64,000 nucleotides of DNA. Origin: Chinchilla lanigera. Lineage: Eukaryota > Chordata > Mammalia > Rodentia > Chinchillidae. The notes below the pieces were generated by a model. It searched no databases, was not told where the DNA came from, and saw only the letters and a program-made list of their open reading frames with translations. Below, in pieces: positions 46,611 to 58,009 of the stretch (positions within the stretch are counted from its first letter, which is position 1; the number at the start of each line of letters is the position of its first letter). The stretch lies in NCBI RefSeq assembly GCF_000276665.1, contig NW_004955434.1, forward strand, positions 22,370,459 through 22,434,458, in the 5' to 3' direction. The position numbers were made by a program, and so were the translations under genes.

Positions 46611-47186
46611 TATAGATAAAATGCAGAAAAAATCACCCCCAAAAGATAATCCAACATTAATTGCTAAAACACTGAATGCAAATCTGGGACTTAATATTTT
46701 ACAGCTATAACAATGGGGAATCCTTGAAAATGAGAGATAGGTGGTGGAGAACCAGACAGACACAGAAAATACAGTGACCTTTGGAGATATGGCAATTAGA
46801 AGAGAGAAATAAAAAAAAGAGAAACATAAACTTTTAATCCTATTGCAAAACCAGAGAACTAAGACACACCCCTCTGCCTCCCCCACAGTCACCATCGGCG
46901 TCATCCAGGAGAGAAAGTGCACATTCTGGTGTTAAGAAAGGGGTCTCTTAAAACCAGGAAACTTGTTCACAAAGTGCCTAGGAATAAAATCTAAACAAAA
47001 AAAAAATATTTCTATGCAAAGATCTTGTAAGATGAAAATAAGCAAACAAAAGTAAATTTTACTTGAACATTCTCCCGTTAATAAGCTATAAGGCAGAAGA
47101 AAATTATAACTATCCTTTAAAATAAATTAATTATCCTTAAGCAACCACTTACAAAGATTTCTTTTAATACAAGGCACCAGAATTTC
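46611..47186. other. Unassigned non-coding stretch
   Basis: The minus-strand frame at 46608-46922 (104 codons) matches nothing I know. No repeat recognised. Confidence 0.5.
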
Positions 47187-47264
47187 TTTTTCCAGTACTG
47201 GAGATCAAACCCAAGGGCTCAAACACATTAGACAAGTGCTCCACCACTGAGCTACATCCCCAGC
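47187..47264 (-). mobile_element. ID-type SINE, antisense
   Basis: CTTTTTCCAGTACTGGAGAT, AAACCCAAGGGCTC, ACAAGTGCTCCACCACTGAG and GCTACATCCCCAGCCC. Candidate target duplicates CCAGAATTT and CCAGAATCA. Confidence 0.88.
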
Positions 47265-47441
47265 CCAGAATCAAAAATTTGAGAACTAAAAATGGACAGA
47301 GAAAACACTAGAAAGAAGAGCAATAAATATTGGTGAAGTCAGGAAATTTTTTAAAGAAAAAGATGAAATCATCTTAGAAATTAAGAATAAATTACAAGTT
47401 GTACAACGTGAAGAGATAAAAATAAAAATTTAGTATGAAGC

Positions 47442-47798
47442 TGCTATGTTCTCAGTGTGTTTCCAAAATTTACTTGTTGCCATGCAACCCTCAAGATGAC
47501 CGTGTTAAGAGGGGTGGCCTCTGGGAGCGGGTAAAGTCATAACGGCTCCACTGTCATCACCAGAATTAATGTCTCCATACAAAGGACTGAGGCAGGCCCT
47601 TTGTCCCTTCTGCCGCTTCTGCCATGCCCCCTGACACATAGAAAGTGTCACCTGGGAAGAACATGCCCCTCACCAGACACACACTTGCCAGTGCCCGGAC
47701 CCTGGTCTGCTCAGCCTTTAGGACCATGAGAAACACATTCTTGTTGTTCATAAATTACCCAGTCTTGTTACAGGAAGCCTGAACAGTTCAAAGAGGCA
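47442..47798 (+). mobile_element. ERVL-MaLR LTR (MST/MLT1-type)
   Basis: Starts TGCTATGTTCTCAGTGTG, contains GACCGTGTTAAGAGGGGTGG, GGACCATGAGAAACACATTC and the diagnostic CATAAATTACCCAGTCTTG, and fades out near 47798. The minus-strand frame 47566-47751 lies within it and is not a gene. Confidence 0.82.
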
Positions 47799-48639
47799 TT
47801 TCAGAAAGGCAGGAAAACAACTGAGAGGATGTAAATGAGAAAAGAAAGGAATTTTTTTAAAGGCAAGAAAAACATCAAATATTTATATAATTGGAGTCTC
47901 TAAGGAAAGAAAGACAAAGCTAGGGAGCAGAAGCTGTCACTCAAACTATAACCATGTCAAACTTTCCAGAAATAAGAGCATACTTAAACTATATATTGAA
48001 AGGCCTACCACATCTCTAGAGAAATTGAACTAAAATGGTGCTAGGTGACTATCTCAGCAAAACTGTTCAAGAAAAAAATATATCCTCAGGGATCTTCAGG
48101 AAAAAAATCAAATTATCTATAAGGGAGGGGGTAGAGGAAGGCTGCATTAGAATTGCAAATAATAACATAAAATTTGGCCACTACAAAAGTGAATTTTCAA
48201 ACAATTTACATAAAGTCAAGAATTTTATATCCAAAAGTTATAATCTTAATTTCAAATAACAGCTTAATCAAAATGTCTTTTTAAAAAGGACACTTTTTAA
48301 TGCTAAATGCTAGAATTGTCAATTAGCATATAATGTTCATGAATATCTATGTACCAAATAACACAGTAATTACTTTAATGCTGAGAGACTAACACATCAC
48401 TCCCACACTGGTCTGTTATAGACAGATTAAGTGGACAAAAATACTAAACTCATCAAAGACCTAATAGATATTTGGAAGATATAACATTATGACCCTCTAA
48501 TAGAAAATATATGTTCTTCTCTCAAGTACACATGCAACACTAATAGAAACTGATCATGCATCAGTTTATGCAAAAGCATCAGTGTTTCATCAAGCAGAAA
48601 TATTACAAGTAATATTTCTGATTATAATTTTTAAAATAT
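47799..48639. other. Unassigned stretch, possibly old LINE
   Basis: A-rich plus strand with segments such as AACTATATATTGAAAGGCCT and ATATCCAAAAGTTATAATCTT that recall old LINE or internal MaLR sequence; not assignable by eye. Confidence 0.35.
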
Positions 48640-49308
48640 AATATTTGTGCATTGTGGGTGGGAATGTAAAATGGTGCAGTCACTATGGGAAACTATTTGG
48701 CGATTCCTCAAAAAGTTATAGAACTAGCAAATGATCCAGCAGTTCTGCACCTAAGAAGGTGTAGATACAGATATATATGCCACTATGCAACTGAATATAT
48801 ATATATAAATTGAATGGAGGGACTTAAACAAATATTTGTGCACAGTGTCTCTAGCAGCATTATTTCCATTAGCCAAAAGATAGAAATAACCACGTCCATC
48901 CACAGAAGGAGGGATAATTAAAATGTGTTGTATACATACGATGGAATATTACTTAGCCTTAAGAAAAGAATGAAGGGACCTTAAAAACATTATTCAAAGT
49001 GAAATAAGCCAGATATGAAGGGCAAACATTAAACTGCACTTAGATGAGGTATTTCTAGAGTGGATAAATTCACAGAGACGGAAAGTAGACAGAAATTACC
49101 AGGGGCCGAAGGAGTTAGTATTTAATGGCTGCAGAGTTTATGTTGGGATGATAAACAGGTTTTGGTCATAGATAGTGGTAATAGTTATGTAATACCATAA
49201 ATGTGTTTCATTCTACTGGCCTGTATACTTTTAAAATGGCTAAAATGCTAAATATTGCTCTCTATATATTTACCCCAATTTCAAAAATAAAAAAAGAAAT
49301 ATTTGTAG
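48640..49308 (+). mobile_element. L1 fragment: ORF2 end and 3' UTR
   Basis: TGGGTGGGAATGTAAAATGG, GGCGATTCCTCAAAAAGTTA, TCCAGCAGTTCTGCACCTAAG, ACGATGGAATATTACTTAGC and AGTGAAATAAGCCAGATATG, then a 3' UTR ending in AAAAATAAAAAAAG. Possible target duplicates are AATATTTGT at 48640-48648 and 49299-49307. Confidence 0.85.
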
Positions 49309-49346
49309 AAAATAATATTTGTAGAAAAGAATATTTGTAGAAAATA
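49296..49346. repeat. Short tandem repeat, about 3 x 17 bp
   Basis: AATATTTGTAGAAAA is repeated three times with small spacers at the 3' edge of the L1, probably slippage seeded by the target duplicate. Confidence 0.85.
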
Positions 49347-51767
49347 ATTACATAACTTGAAATACAATGCAAGATACACTAGAAGTGCTCTCTGTGGCTT
49401 GAATTCAAAGAGTCTAGCATACACTTCTTTAAAGCAAGCAAACAAATAAACATTTAAAACCTATTTTAAGAGAGCAGATTCTCAGTTATAAAATTATAGC
49501 ATTTATATGTTATTATTTTTAATGGTAATCTAACTGAACTGTTACTTTTCTAGGTTGAAAATAATTACTTGCCTACCTTTATAATCTAAGACTTGTTACT
49601 ATACACATAATTAAGTGGTGGAAGAATGAACTGACCAAACTAGGAATTTAAGGAACTTTTATGAGTTAGAGAAACTAAAGTCTGAGTCAGAGAAGAGTTT
49701 ATGGAAGGGATGAGCCAAGCTAGGAAGGGCACGAGGGACGTGAAAGGGCAGAATAAAGGCACGCTGGAGGTGAAAGAGGCACTGAGAGCTTAGCTACCCA
49801 CGGGACACAAGGCTGTTCCTTCTTACCCCAGAGGCCCTGCAGTTAGATTATTTTTTGGGCTTCTGGTGGTGTTTCTAGTATAGGATGTCATGAAGCTTGC
49901 ATTTATCAAGTGACCAAGAAAGAATCTGAAAATTGAACAATGAATCTTTTCTTCTAATTCTTCTCCAAATGAGTCGTTTCTGAGTATAATTATACCTCCT
50001 GATTTAGTTAATTTTACTGGAAAAGGTCAAATGACTTATGTTTATAAAATTACAACTGTGATTTTAGTTAGATCAGTCAGGCAGTAAATCATAACCACAG
50101 AGAAACAATCAATAGCCTATAGATCAATCCTAAAATAACTGAAATTTCAAGTATAAAAAGAGAGGTTAATAAAGGTTTTAGACAGTAATGAAAACCTCTT
50201 TCAGGAACATAGTCATTAAAATACCTTCCTGTAATCTCCTCCACTAGAAATTAACCCTGGGAGGGTCCAGAAATGCAGTTTCTTGGGGACACAATATACT
50301 ATCTTGCGGATGTGAAGTGCCAGCAGAGACGCTGATGAGCATGCATAAATTTTATTTCTGAGAATTCAGCCAGGGATATAAATGAGGACAGTAGAGGACA
50401 TTGATGACTATGGGCCTTAAGTACACTTTATGTATAAATAATCACTTCCACGTTCATTTTTCCTTCACTAGTTTAAGAAAAATAATGAGTCTTGGTCTAT
50501 GATGTGTTGAAGCAGAAACAAAGACGTGTTAAAACTGCAAATGTGCAAGATGTAAAGTCTAAAAATTAGCCTACTAAGGATATACTTAGTAGGATAGGCT
50601 TTTAAATCTGGAGAAATATACATCAAATTTTCCACCTTATCTCAAGTGGAAGGTGGGTCGGAGGATGGAGATGTGGAGGAAATTAGGGAGAACTTTCTTA
50701 GCAGCTATTTTCCACATATATTTTAATAAGAACAATGCTTATTAACACAGTGTACTAGACCCTCTTTGCAGAATGCTTTAGATGAAGTAATTTATGGAAT
50801 CTTCATCTGCATCTTATGAAGTATGTATCATTTCCCCCATTTTACAAGTGAGGAAACTAAGGCCAAAATTATACTTGCATCTGTGACTTTGTCACCAACC
50901 CCCAAGACGTTAGAGGTTCTGGCTCAGGTAGAGCCCCCGTCTCCTGCAGCAGGACCTCTGACAGCATTCACTCTCGCCGGCCCCACCCCGTGCTTTCCCT
51001 CCCGCTGGTCTCTCTGCAAAGGGAAGCTCACTGCAGACTAGGTCACTTCTACCTACTCAGCTCAGGATTTCATGTTGTTTGTATACACACTTATTTCAGG
51101 ATAGAAGTTGGTTTTATTGCCAGATTCTTCTTTAAACACGTTTTAACTTCCATATGAACAAACTGTCGAACCTAAATTTTTCATAAAATTAAATTTTTCT
51201 TAAGGTCAAATTTGTCTCCTGCAATGATGTGATGCCAGCCAAATAATTGAGATTATTTTAAAGTGTTTTGTTCAGATTCTTGTTTCATAATTAAAATATA
51301 CATTCAGTGTAAAAAAAACAAGCTATACTACTTGCCCAAGGTCAAACATTAATGCTCAAAAATCCAGAATTAAAATCCAAGTAGAGTGGCTCTGCCGCGT
51401 TGCCCCTTCAGCACGGACCCTCTGATACTCAGAAAAGAGGCAAAGTTAAAACTCATAAAAGATGGCACCCCTTTAAGAACTATTACTATCTGGACCATAC
51501 ATACTTTAATCCTCCTCCACTCCATCCGGCAGCGGCTGTTGTGAGTGTAGGCCAGGGTGGGGTGGGACGGTGGGGTTTAGGGAGCTTAACATCTAATCCA
51601 AGCTGGTCGAAGCACGATTGCCCTTCCTGATATCTTCAGCTAGACGCAAAGAGGAGCGTCAGCCCCTGCTGGGTGGTGGCAGCCTGGACTGTGAGCTGAG
51701 GAAGTGCTAGAGCAGCCATGCTGTCCACCTTGTATTCAACATACAGTGAAATACCAGTCAGCAAGCA
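49347..51767. other. Unassigned stretch with MIR traces
   Basis: Antisense MIR pieces at about 50760-50865 (CCCCCATTTTACAAGTGAGG) and 51330-51400 (ACTTGCCCAAGGTCAAACAT). They could be one MIR split by later sequence or two separate copies. The rest is unassigned. Confidence 0.45.
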
Positions 51768-51968
51768 GAGAGAAGAGCCGGAGCGAGCGAACTTCAGCCA
51801 CGGTGGTGTCGGTCTCCAGCCGCACTGTTCCCAAGGCCGGGCTGGGAGCCGGCCCAGCCGCAGCTCGGCTGCTCCACCCCGTGCGCTCTTTGACCTCAGG
51901 TTTCACTATTCATCCGCCCTCACCAGTTTGATTTGGTTCTTTGCGGCGGCAACAGCAGCGCACTCACG
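51768..51968. promoter_or_regulatory. Isolated CpG-rich patch (possible orphan CpG island)
   Basis: I count about 17 CpG dinucleotides in roughly 200 bases of GC-rich sequence, while the flanks are CpG-poor and AT-rich. Examples are GGAGCGAGCGAAC, GGAGCCGGCCCAGCCGC and TTTGCGGCGGCAACAGC. No SINE or retrocopy explains it. Two overlapping frames (51704-51931, 51718-51972) pass through; the second starts at GCCATGCTG. Neither resembles a known protein. It could be an unannotated promoter, an enhancer, a non-coding RNA start or a young GC-rich insert. Confidence 0.5.
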
Positions 51969-52383
51969 TTAATCAAGGGAAAGGGAGCCAAGCTGACATT
52001 CTGTTTAAGGGCCCAGAATCTCACCTTTGGATGCTAAATGGATTCCATGCAATATGTTCAAGAACAAAGAAAAGAGTTTATTTACTTTAAAGAAATGAAT
52101 CTATTTTAAAAGGTCACTAATTCATAGAAACATCTATCATGAACCATTAATATTATTATTTTGACCATATATTTCATAACAAGTATTACATTAATTGATG
52201 TTTATTTTTACTCATTGCTGTGAACTGTTTTTCTTTTACTTATTATTATTATTCATAATATAGGCCATTTGCTAAATATATATGTGTGAACTTAAACTTT
52301 ATATTTTTCAAAATAAACAGAGACTTCATCAGAGCAGAATTCATGTCTTCAAATTTTGAAATGGTTACCAAAAGCTATCTTAC
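51969..52383. other. AT-rich unassigned stretch
   Basis: AT-rich with ATT/TTA runs near 52150 and 52240; nothing recognised. Confidence 0.5.
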
Positions 52384-52690
52384 TGCCGGGCTCCAGCCTA
52401 TACAAAATTTTGCCAAGCCATCACGAGGGCAAACCAGCGTGGCGTCAGGGCCCAAACCAGCGTGTCGCTCAAAAACTAACTCCCGCCTCCCTCTTTCCCC
52501 CCAACTTCCTGTTTCCCTTGCGCTCACATGCAGGACACTCCTCCAATCAGCGTTCGTTACATCACTCTGACCACCCATGTAAACTCCGCCCCCAGCCCAG
52601 CCCAATAAATTCTTTGTCTCCCCGCCTCCTCTTTCAGAGGGTCCTCTGCGTTCTCCTGCAGCTTTCCCTTGCCACAATAAAGGCTCTTTT
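52384..52690 (+). mobile_element. Putative retroviral LTR
   Basis: Begins TGCCGGGCTCCAGCC, has a CTCCAATCAGCG CCAAT box, AGCCCAATAAATTC and CCACAATAAAGGC polyadenylation signals, and a C/T-rich unit between them. AAACCAGCGTG is repeated 27 bases apart. This promoter-to-poly(A) layout fits a short LTR; the 3' boundary and family are unknown. Confidence 0.45.
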
Positions 52691-53164
52691 TACTTATATT
52701 TTTCTTTTTCTCATTTGCTCCAAGAAAAACCTTACACTTACTTCCATATTTACTTTGTCTTTTTACCTGCTCACCATCTCTAGAAGGAAATATTCATTTC
52801 CTTTCTGTAAAGTATTTCTCCCCTCAGAGCAACCTCATTTTCTCTGTTACAACAGAAGAATCCCTGCTCTACAGGCTCAGGTCAGAATGGTCAGCCAGGC
52901 ACAATGCCTTTTTTTCCAGGTAGTGATGTGCACAGGCTGTGTAATCTGGCCAAGTCTTGAGAGGAAGTGGGTGGTACGTTTGGAACCTCAAAACTAAGAT
53001 GTAAACTGGGGAACCAAATTCTATTCTTCAGTAGCTTCAAATCTTAAGTCGATCCTTTATGCTACAGGTGAATAGTAAGTTAGATTCTAAAATACTAATA
53101 ATTAGGTCAAATAGATTCTAAAACCTGAAGAAAATATTCAAAACAAAAAAGTAGCATTTATTGA
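52691..53164. other. Unassigned stretch
   Basis: Contains the 3' part of the longest open frame in the window (52356-52997, 213 codons), which has no recognisable domain and starts in the putative LTR. Confidence 0.5.
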
Positions 53165-53350
53165 GTAACTGCCATATGAGTATACCCATTTTCACTATTG
53201 TATAAACATTCAAAATAATCTTGAAGGTGAGAAATAAACATCTCTGTTGGCTGGGGAAACTGAGTCACTGAGCAATTACATAAATTGCACAAGGAGCCAC
53301 AGTAATGAGAGTCAGGATCCAAACCCCTGCCTGTGTGCTTCCAGTGTCTG
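53165..53350 (-). mobile_element. MIR SINE, antisense
   Basis: ATTTATTGAGTAACTGCCAT, GGAAACTGAGTCACTGAGCA, ATTGCACAAGGAGCCACAG and GATCCAAACCCCTGCCTGTG are the antisense MIR in order. Confidence 0.82.
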
Positions 53351-54992
53351 CACCTTTTCCATGATGTGCATTATATTTACCCAAGCCGATATTCTACTTC
53401 ATCCACCCCAAGCCAACAATTCAATTTCATCCACTCTAAGTAAATTACTCTACCAGCCTGAATGGATAAGCTTGTGCTTATCCCTTTAATATATGTGTAA
53501 ATATTTCAAGTACAGGTAAAAGGAATTGAACTGCTCAAGGTGAAACCAGCTCCATAGTACTGACAAACAAAATCACACTGGTTTTCCTAACCTGATTTTG
53601 GAAAGAAAAACTGCTTCTACAAAGACAGGAAGTCATTGTGAGGTCCTTTCACCCATCAGCTGCAACTGTCCTTTGCACCTCCTGTCCTTGGGTGCTAGAC
53701 TGCTGTCTGAGTCCCCTATGAAGCCTGCAAAGGACTTTATTATTCCCAGCTGGGAGTTAAGGCTGCTGAAAAGCACATTGTCGCCACAGCTTGCTCCCTC
53801 CACATGTCAACATATTCTGAAAGCTAGTGACATCTGATTTTAGCTTTTGCTGCCTTCTGTTCCTCCGACTTTGACAGATTTTAATGAGACAAATGCTAAC
53901 TGTGGGTTTCCTCCTTCCATCTTCCCCACCTCACCTCTCAGGAGCACACTCCCTCTCCGCTGCCATCCTTTGCAAAATGGCAAACTCCACATTAGAAGCT
54001 GCTGATGAAGAGTAGAAGATATCCAGATTAGCAGAGCTTCCCCAGCCTGTGTCACATCAACTCTGCCTGTACCTTTTCAGTATGGGTAACAAGGTTTGCT
54101 CTTGACACTTGGAGACATGGACATTGAATCATTCGTGACAGAGAGACAGTTGATAGTTCCAGGACCCTTTTATGTGATGTGAGCACCAGGAGAAAGGTCA
54201 GGCACAGATGAGTTCTCCAGCAAGAGGATAACGCTCTGGGCTTCTAAAGCAAGCTCAGGCAAGCCAGCAGGTGTGTTCTCAAACCAAACACCTAGAAAGA
54301 TGCTCAGTGTAACACGACTCACTGAGCACCACACTACTATGACACCTGAAGCTTTGAGGTTAGACAGACCTGTTCCAAAATGACATTTCTATCACTTACG
54401 GAGTTTCCTTCAATGAGTTACAGAAAGTCCCTTTCATACAGCAGGCCTTCAGCTAGGTGAAGAGAATGGATTGTGATTACCCCTACTCTTCTATGTCCCA
54501 CCAAATTTTCTAATATCTCAATTTAGAGGCTCAAGTTTGAGGGACAGTTTGAAGAGGAGATAATTGAAATCCTGAGTAGGTAGAAAAATCTTGAATCCCA
54601 GGACATTTGTGTCTGGCTTGCCTTGAAAGTGACCATTCAGAGATTTGCTGTTGGTAGAGTGTGGTCAAATATTTTTAGGACAATGGTTCAGAGGTAGTGC
54701 AACCCATTTGCTACATCCTGAGCAGAGTACACCAGCTATGGAGAAGTCACACGTGCTCCCATATGAGGGAAAGAGAATGAAGCAAGTGGCTTTGTATACA
54801 TACCAGAAGGCCCAGAACAGGAGGTCATCCCAACAGAAGACTGTCATAGGATTTTCAATCAGCACATGCTGGTCCATGCTCAGCAGCCAGATGGACCCAT
54901 TTTGTCACCAACAGAGATACAGAGACTGCTGAGCCCTCCTCCTGGGGTCATGATGTTGTTTCTGAAGCTTCCCTCTGTGCATGGATGTCCTG
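53351..54992. other. Unassigned stretch with a MIR trace
   Basis: A MIR fragment is possible at 54355-54435 (GGTTAGACAGACCTGTTCC). Frames at 53598-53837, 53840-54055 and 54645-54932 have no recognisable domains. Confidence 0.45.
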
Positions 54993-55098
54993 TAAAACAA
55001 ACAAACAAACAAAAAACAATAAAAAAAAAAAAAACAGAGGAAAAGAAGAAAGAGGAAAAAAAAAAAAAAACAGAGGAAAAGAAGAAAGAGGAAAGATC
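54993..55098. repeat. A-rich simple repeat with a 36-bp tandem unit
   Basis: (AAAC)n, then poly(A), then CAGAGGAAAAGAAGAAAGAGG at 55035 and again at 55071, separated by a run of A. The Lys/Glu-rich and Phe/Ser-rich frames here are artefacts of the repeat. Confidence 0.95.
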
Positions 55099-55237
55099 CT
55101 GAAAGTGAAAAGAGACAGCGAGAGGCAAAGAATAACACTTAAATTCACTAGGAAAAAATCAGCTCATGAAATTAGATGGGCTAGATGGTGTTCATACGCA
55201 CCATGAGGCTATCTCTATCAGTACAGATTCCGGCCAC

Positions 55238-55735
55238 ATTAAAGGATAAAAAAGCATGAAATCCTGTCATTTGTGGCAACACGGATAGAACTGAAGGGCA
55301 CTGGGTTAGGTGAAAGAAGTCTGAAACAGAAGGATAAATAACACATGTCCCAACTTACATGTGAAAGCTAAAACTTTGGTAGAATGGTGGTCACCAGAGC
55401 TCGGGAAGGGTGTGGAGGAGGGAGAGGTGGAAACAGGATGGCTAACGGGTACAGGTTGGATAAAGGAGCAATTTATAATGTTCTATGACGCCACAAGATA
55501 GCTGCTGTTAACAACAGCTAACTGCATATTTCAAAAAAGCTGGCACATAGAAAACCAGCACGAAGAAATGACATATTCATTTTGCGATGGATGCTAATAA
55601 TCAGTTATCCTGATCTGATACCGCACTTCGTATCCATGTATTGAAACGTTGGCCTGTACTCCATAAATATGTATAATTGCTATGTGCCAATTAAAATAAA
55701 ATGTATTGAAATAGTAATAATAATAAAGATTTTAG
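55238..55735 (+). mobile_element. L1 fragment: ORF2 end and 3' UTR
   Basis: GCATGAAATCCTGTCATTTG, TGGCAACACGGATAGAACTG, TGGTGGTCACCAGAGCTCGG, ATGTATTGAAACGTTGGCC, ACTCCATAAATATGTATAAT and CAATTAAAATAAAATG form the classic L1 3' end. Ends in an AAT-rich tail. Confidence 0.9.
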
Positions 55736-55779
55736 TCATTTCCAGGATGCGAAATCAACATATGGAGAAATGTGGTATA

Positions 55780-56010
55780 GGAAAGAACTCTAGGCCGTGG
55801 ACTCAGAAAAATTCTCTTTAAATTCTACAATTTACTAGGAAGATTATATAAATTTCTGAATTTTTCTAAGATTTCCAAGTTTTTTATTTTAAGTAAAAAT
55901 AAAGGTCAAATTCAATAATATCTAGCTCAGAGAACTGGTATGAAGATATGAGAATCAATTGAAGTCACATATGTGGTCAATATTAATCACTATGCAGATA
56001 TTGGTTATTA
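55780..56010 (+). mobile_element. MIR SINE
   Basis: TCTAGGCCGTGGACTCAGAA, then AATTTACTAGGAAGATTATA, TATCTAGCTCAGAGAACTGG and a tail TGCAGATATTGGTTATTATT. MIR order with heavy divergence. Confidence 0.65.
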
Positions 56011-56375
56011 TTTCTTGATATATGGATGGATTTTACTTAAATCTCATTATTTTAAAAAGGAATGGTGGGTTTGGAATACATCTTTGCTGTAAATCCATAC
56101 TGATTTCCAGTGATCATCATTTAACTCTCCAAGTATTTATAAATCATTTATTCTTTAAATTCATTCAAAAATGCTGCCAAGGGTCATTCCAGAAATCGGT
56201 TGTCTTTCCTGTTTTTCCTGGAAGCAAGGTTCTTCCGTCACCTCTGCAGGTCTCCATGAGTGCATGGAAATTGTTGGCACGCTTCCATGATCACATTCAC
56301 TGCTCCTTACGCTTCTGGAGACCTTAGTAATCAGAGCCTAGAGATTTGAACATAATGATCACCATTCTGTTGTCT
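56011..56375. other. Unassigned stretch
   Basis: The 101-codon frame 56022-56327 matches nothing I know. Confidence 0.5.
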
Positions 56376-56720
56376 TCAGCTAATCTGCTCTCCTTTTCCT
56401 ACAACAAGAGAAGCACATGAGCTTCCCAGGCACAATGATTTATTCGCTCCTCTCCAATATGAACATAAGCTGTTCCTTAGTACAGAAGAGAGGACAAATG
56501 ACAAGTTAGGAGCTCTGCTTCTCTTAGTTTTCTTGTAACAACACAAGGCCGCCACACGTGAGCTCCTTCGCTGTGTCGCAGACTTGCCCTGAATTAGCTT
56601 CCGCTTGTGTGGGGCTCGGGCCATTGTGCCACTGACAGTCTTCTTGGGAGTGGTGCTCTTCTTTGGCAGCAGCTGGTTTGGGTCATAAGCTCCTCCTGCT
56701 GCCTTTAGGATGTGTTTATG
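56376..56720 (-). pseudogene. Basic open frame, possible retrocopy fragment, parent unknown
   Basis: The minus strand is open from just after a stop near 56716 to the stop at 56376, about 115 codons, with an ATG at 56622-56624. It is unusually basic (KKSTTPKKT, APHKRKLIQ, KKTKRSRAP), as in nuclear or ribosomal proteins. An AATAAA lies downstream on the same strand near 56440, inside the frame, so a 3' UTR may begin earlier than the stop. I do not recognise a parent gene and see no clear poly(A). It may be a truncated processed pseudogene or a chance frame. Confidence 0.25.
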
Positions 56721-58009
56721 TCAAATAGAAATTATCTTCAGAGAGATCTCATGCAGAAAATTCCTTGGCAGTTGAGAGAGACAGAGTGCTCCAGGTAGCA
56801 AACTGGAGCCCACACTGAGTAGGATACTGCCTGACTGGGCGGCAGGCAGCAGACCACGCTGGACCTGGTTGGTGTGGGCAGGGAAGTTGGAAGTGCTTGC
56901 AGCACCCCTGCCACCCTGCTCTGCTGGGCACATGAAGAAGCTTGGTAGAAAAGAAATGGATTTATTTTAGTGTATAAGATTAAAGCAGAAAAGGAAAGAA
57001 AGTAATAACTCAAATCTTAACAATGAACAATCTCAATCTTCTTGTCTGGATATTCTAAGATCTCTTTAATGAGGCAAGTGTTTCTCTTAAGGTTGTTTTA
57101 CAAAGAGTGTAATAATTCAATTCTCTTTCTATGAAGATAAAACAGGAAATTTTTTTTAAATGCCGTGTTTAAAAAGTTACCTTCTCCTCACAGAGAATAC
57201 AATGTTGGGTTGAACAGAAAATCCAGGTTCACCTGAGTAACTCATAGCTGGTGTGGGGAAAGAAACTCACCCTCATTGGAGCATTTTGTGATCAGGCTGA
57301 TGGTAAGTGAAAGGACGAGGGATAGAGAAGACTAAGTATGATATCTGATTCATGGCCTCAAGTAGCATTTGGCACAACTGGAAAGAGACCAGTGCTAATA
57401 TAAATGTCACCTTTTGCATCAATGATCATAGACATAAGGAAGTTGTTCAGAAACGCTGAGGTGTGCCTGGACTGAAACACTGTATCCCAAGAATTCTCCA
57501 CAGGAACATCAGGAATGCTGCTCGTGGAAGCTATTGAAGGCACTGAGAAAGTGGTAGAAAAGTGACCTGTTTAATTTTGAATAACTGCTGCTTTCCAGTA
57601 TCTTTCACAACAGAAGCTCTTGTTCATGGGATACCCTTAACATGTAGCAGACCTGCCTTACCTCAGAGATAATATGAGCAGAAACAGACTCGTAAAGATC
57701 ATGCATTTGCTCTGGGTCTTTAAGAATGCATGACTTGGAGGATGCTTCCAAAGGTGAAGAGAATCTATTGTGGTGAAACCACAGACTGAAAACATATCTA
57801 GGGTCAACATGGGCCTGTGAGCTAGAGGCGGGCATGAAAGAGCAAGAGAAAGAGTCAAATGGCCTCAGTGTAAGGACAAGAGTGTAAGACAGTGGTTTTC
57901 AGAACGCAAGCTTAGGAATACTTGCATCAGTGGGTGCTATTAGAGATGATTCAGCCAATCACACGAGAAAGCTGCCCATCAAAGGAAACAGCAACAAAGT
58001 GATGCAGAG
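56721..58009. other. Unassigned stretch
   Basis: Minus-strand frames at 56721-57013, 57358-57543 and 57605-57858 are short and of unknown origin. CAGTGGTTTTCAGAACGCAA at 57891 looks like the end of a MER-type hAT element. Confidence 0.4.

Noticed and set aside
52356..52997. Longest frame (213 codons) as a protein-coding gene
   Set aside because: No recognisable domain, starts inside a putative LTR, and composition looks non-coding; kept only as an observation.
54866..55206. Lys/Glu-rich plus-strand and Phe/Ser-rich minus-strand frames
   Set aside because: Translations of the A-rich 36-bp tandem repeat.
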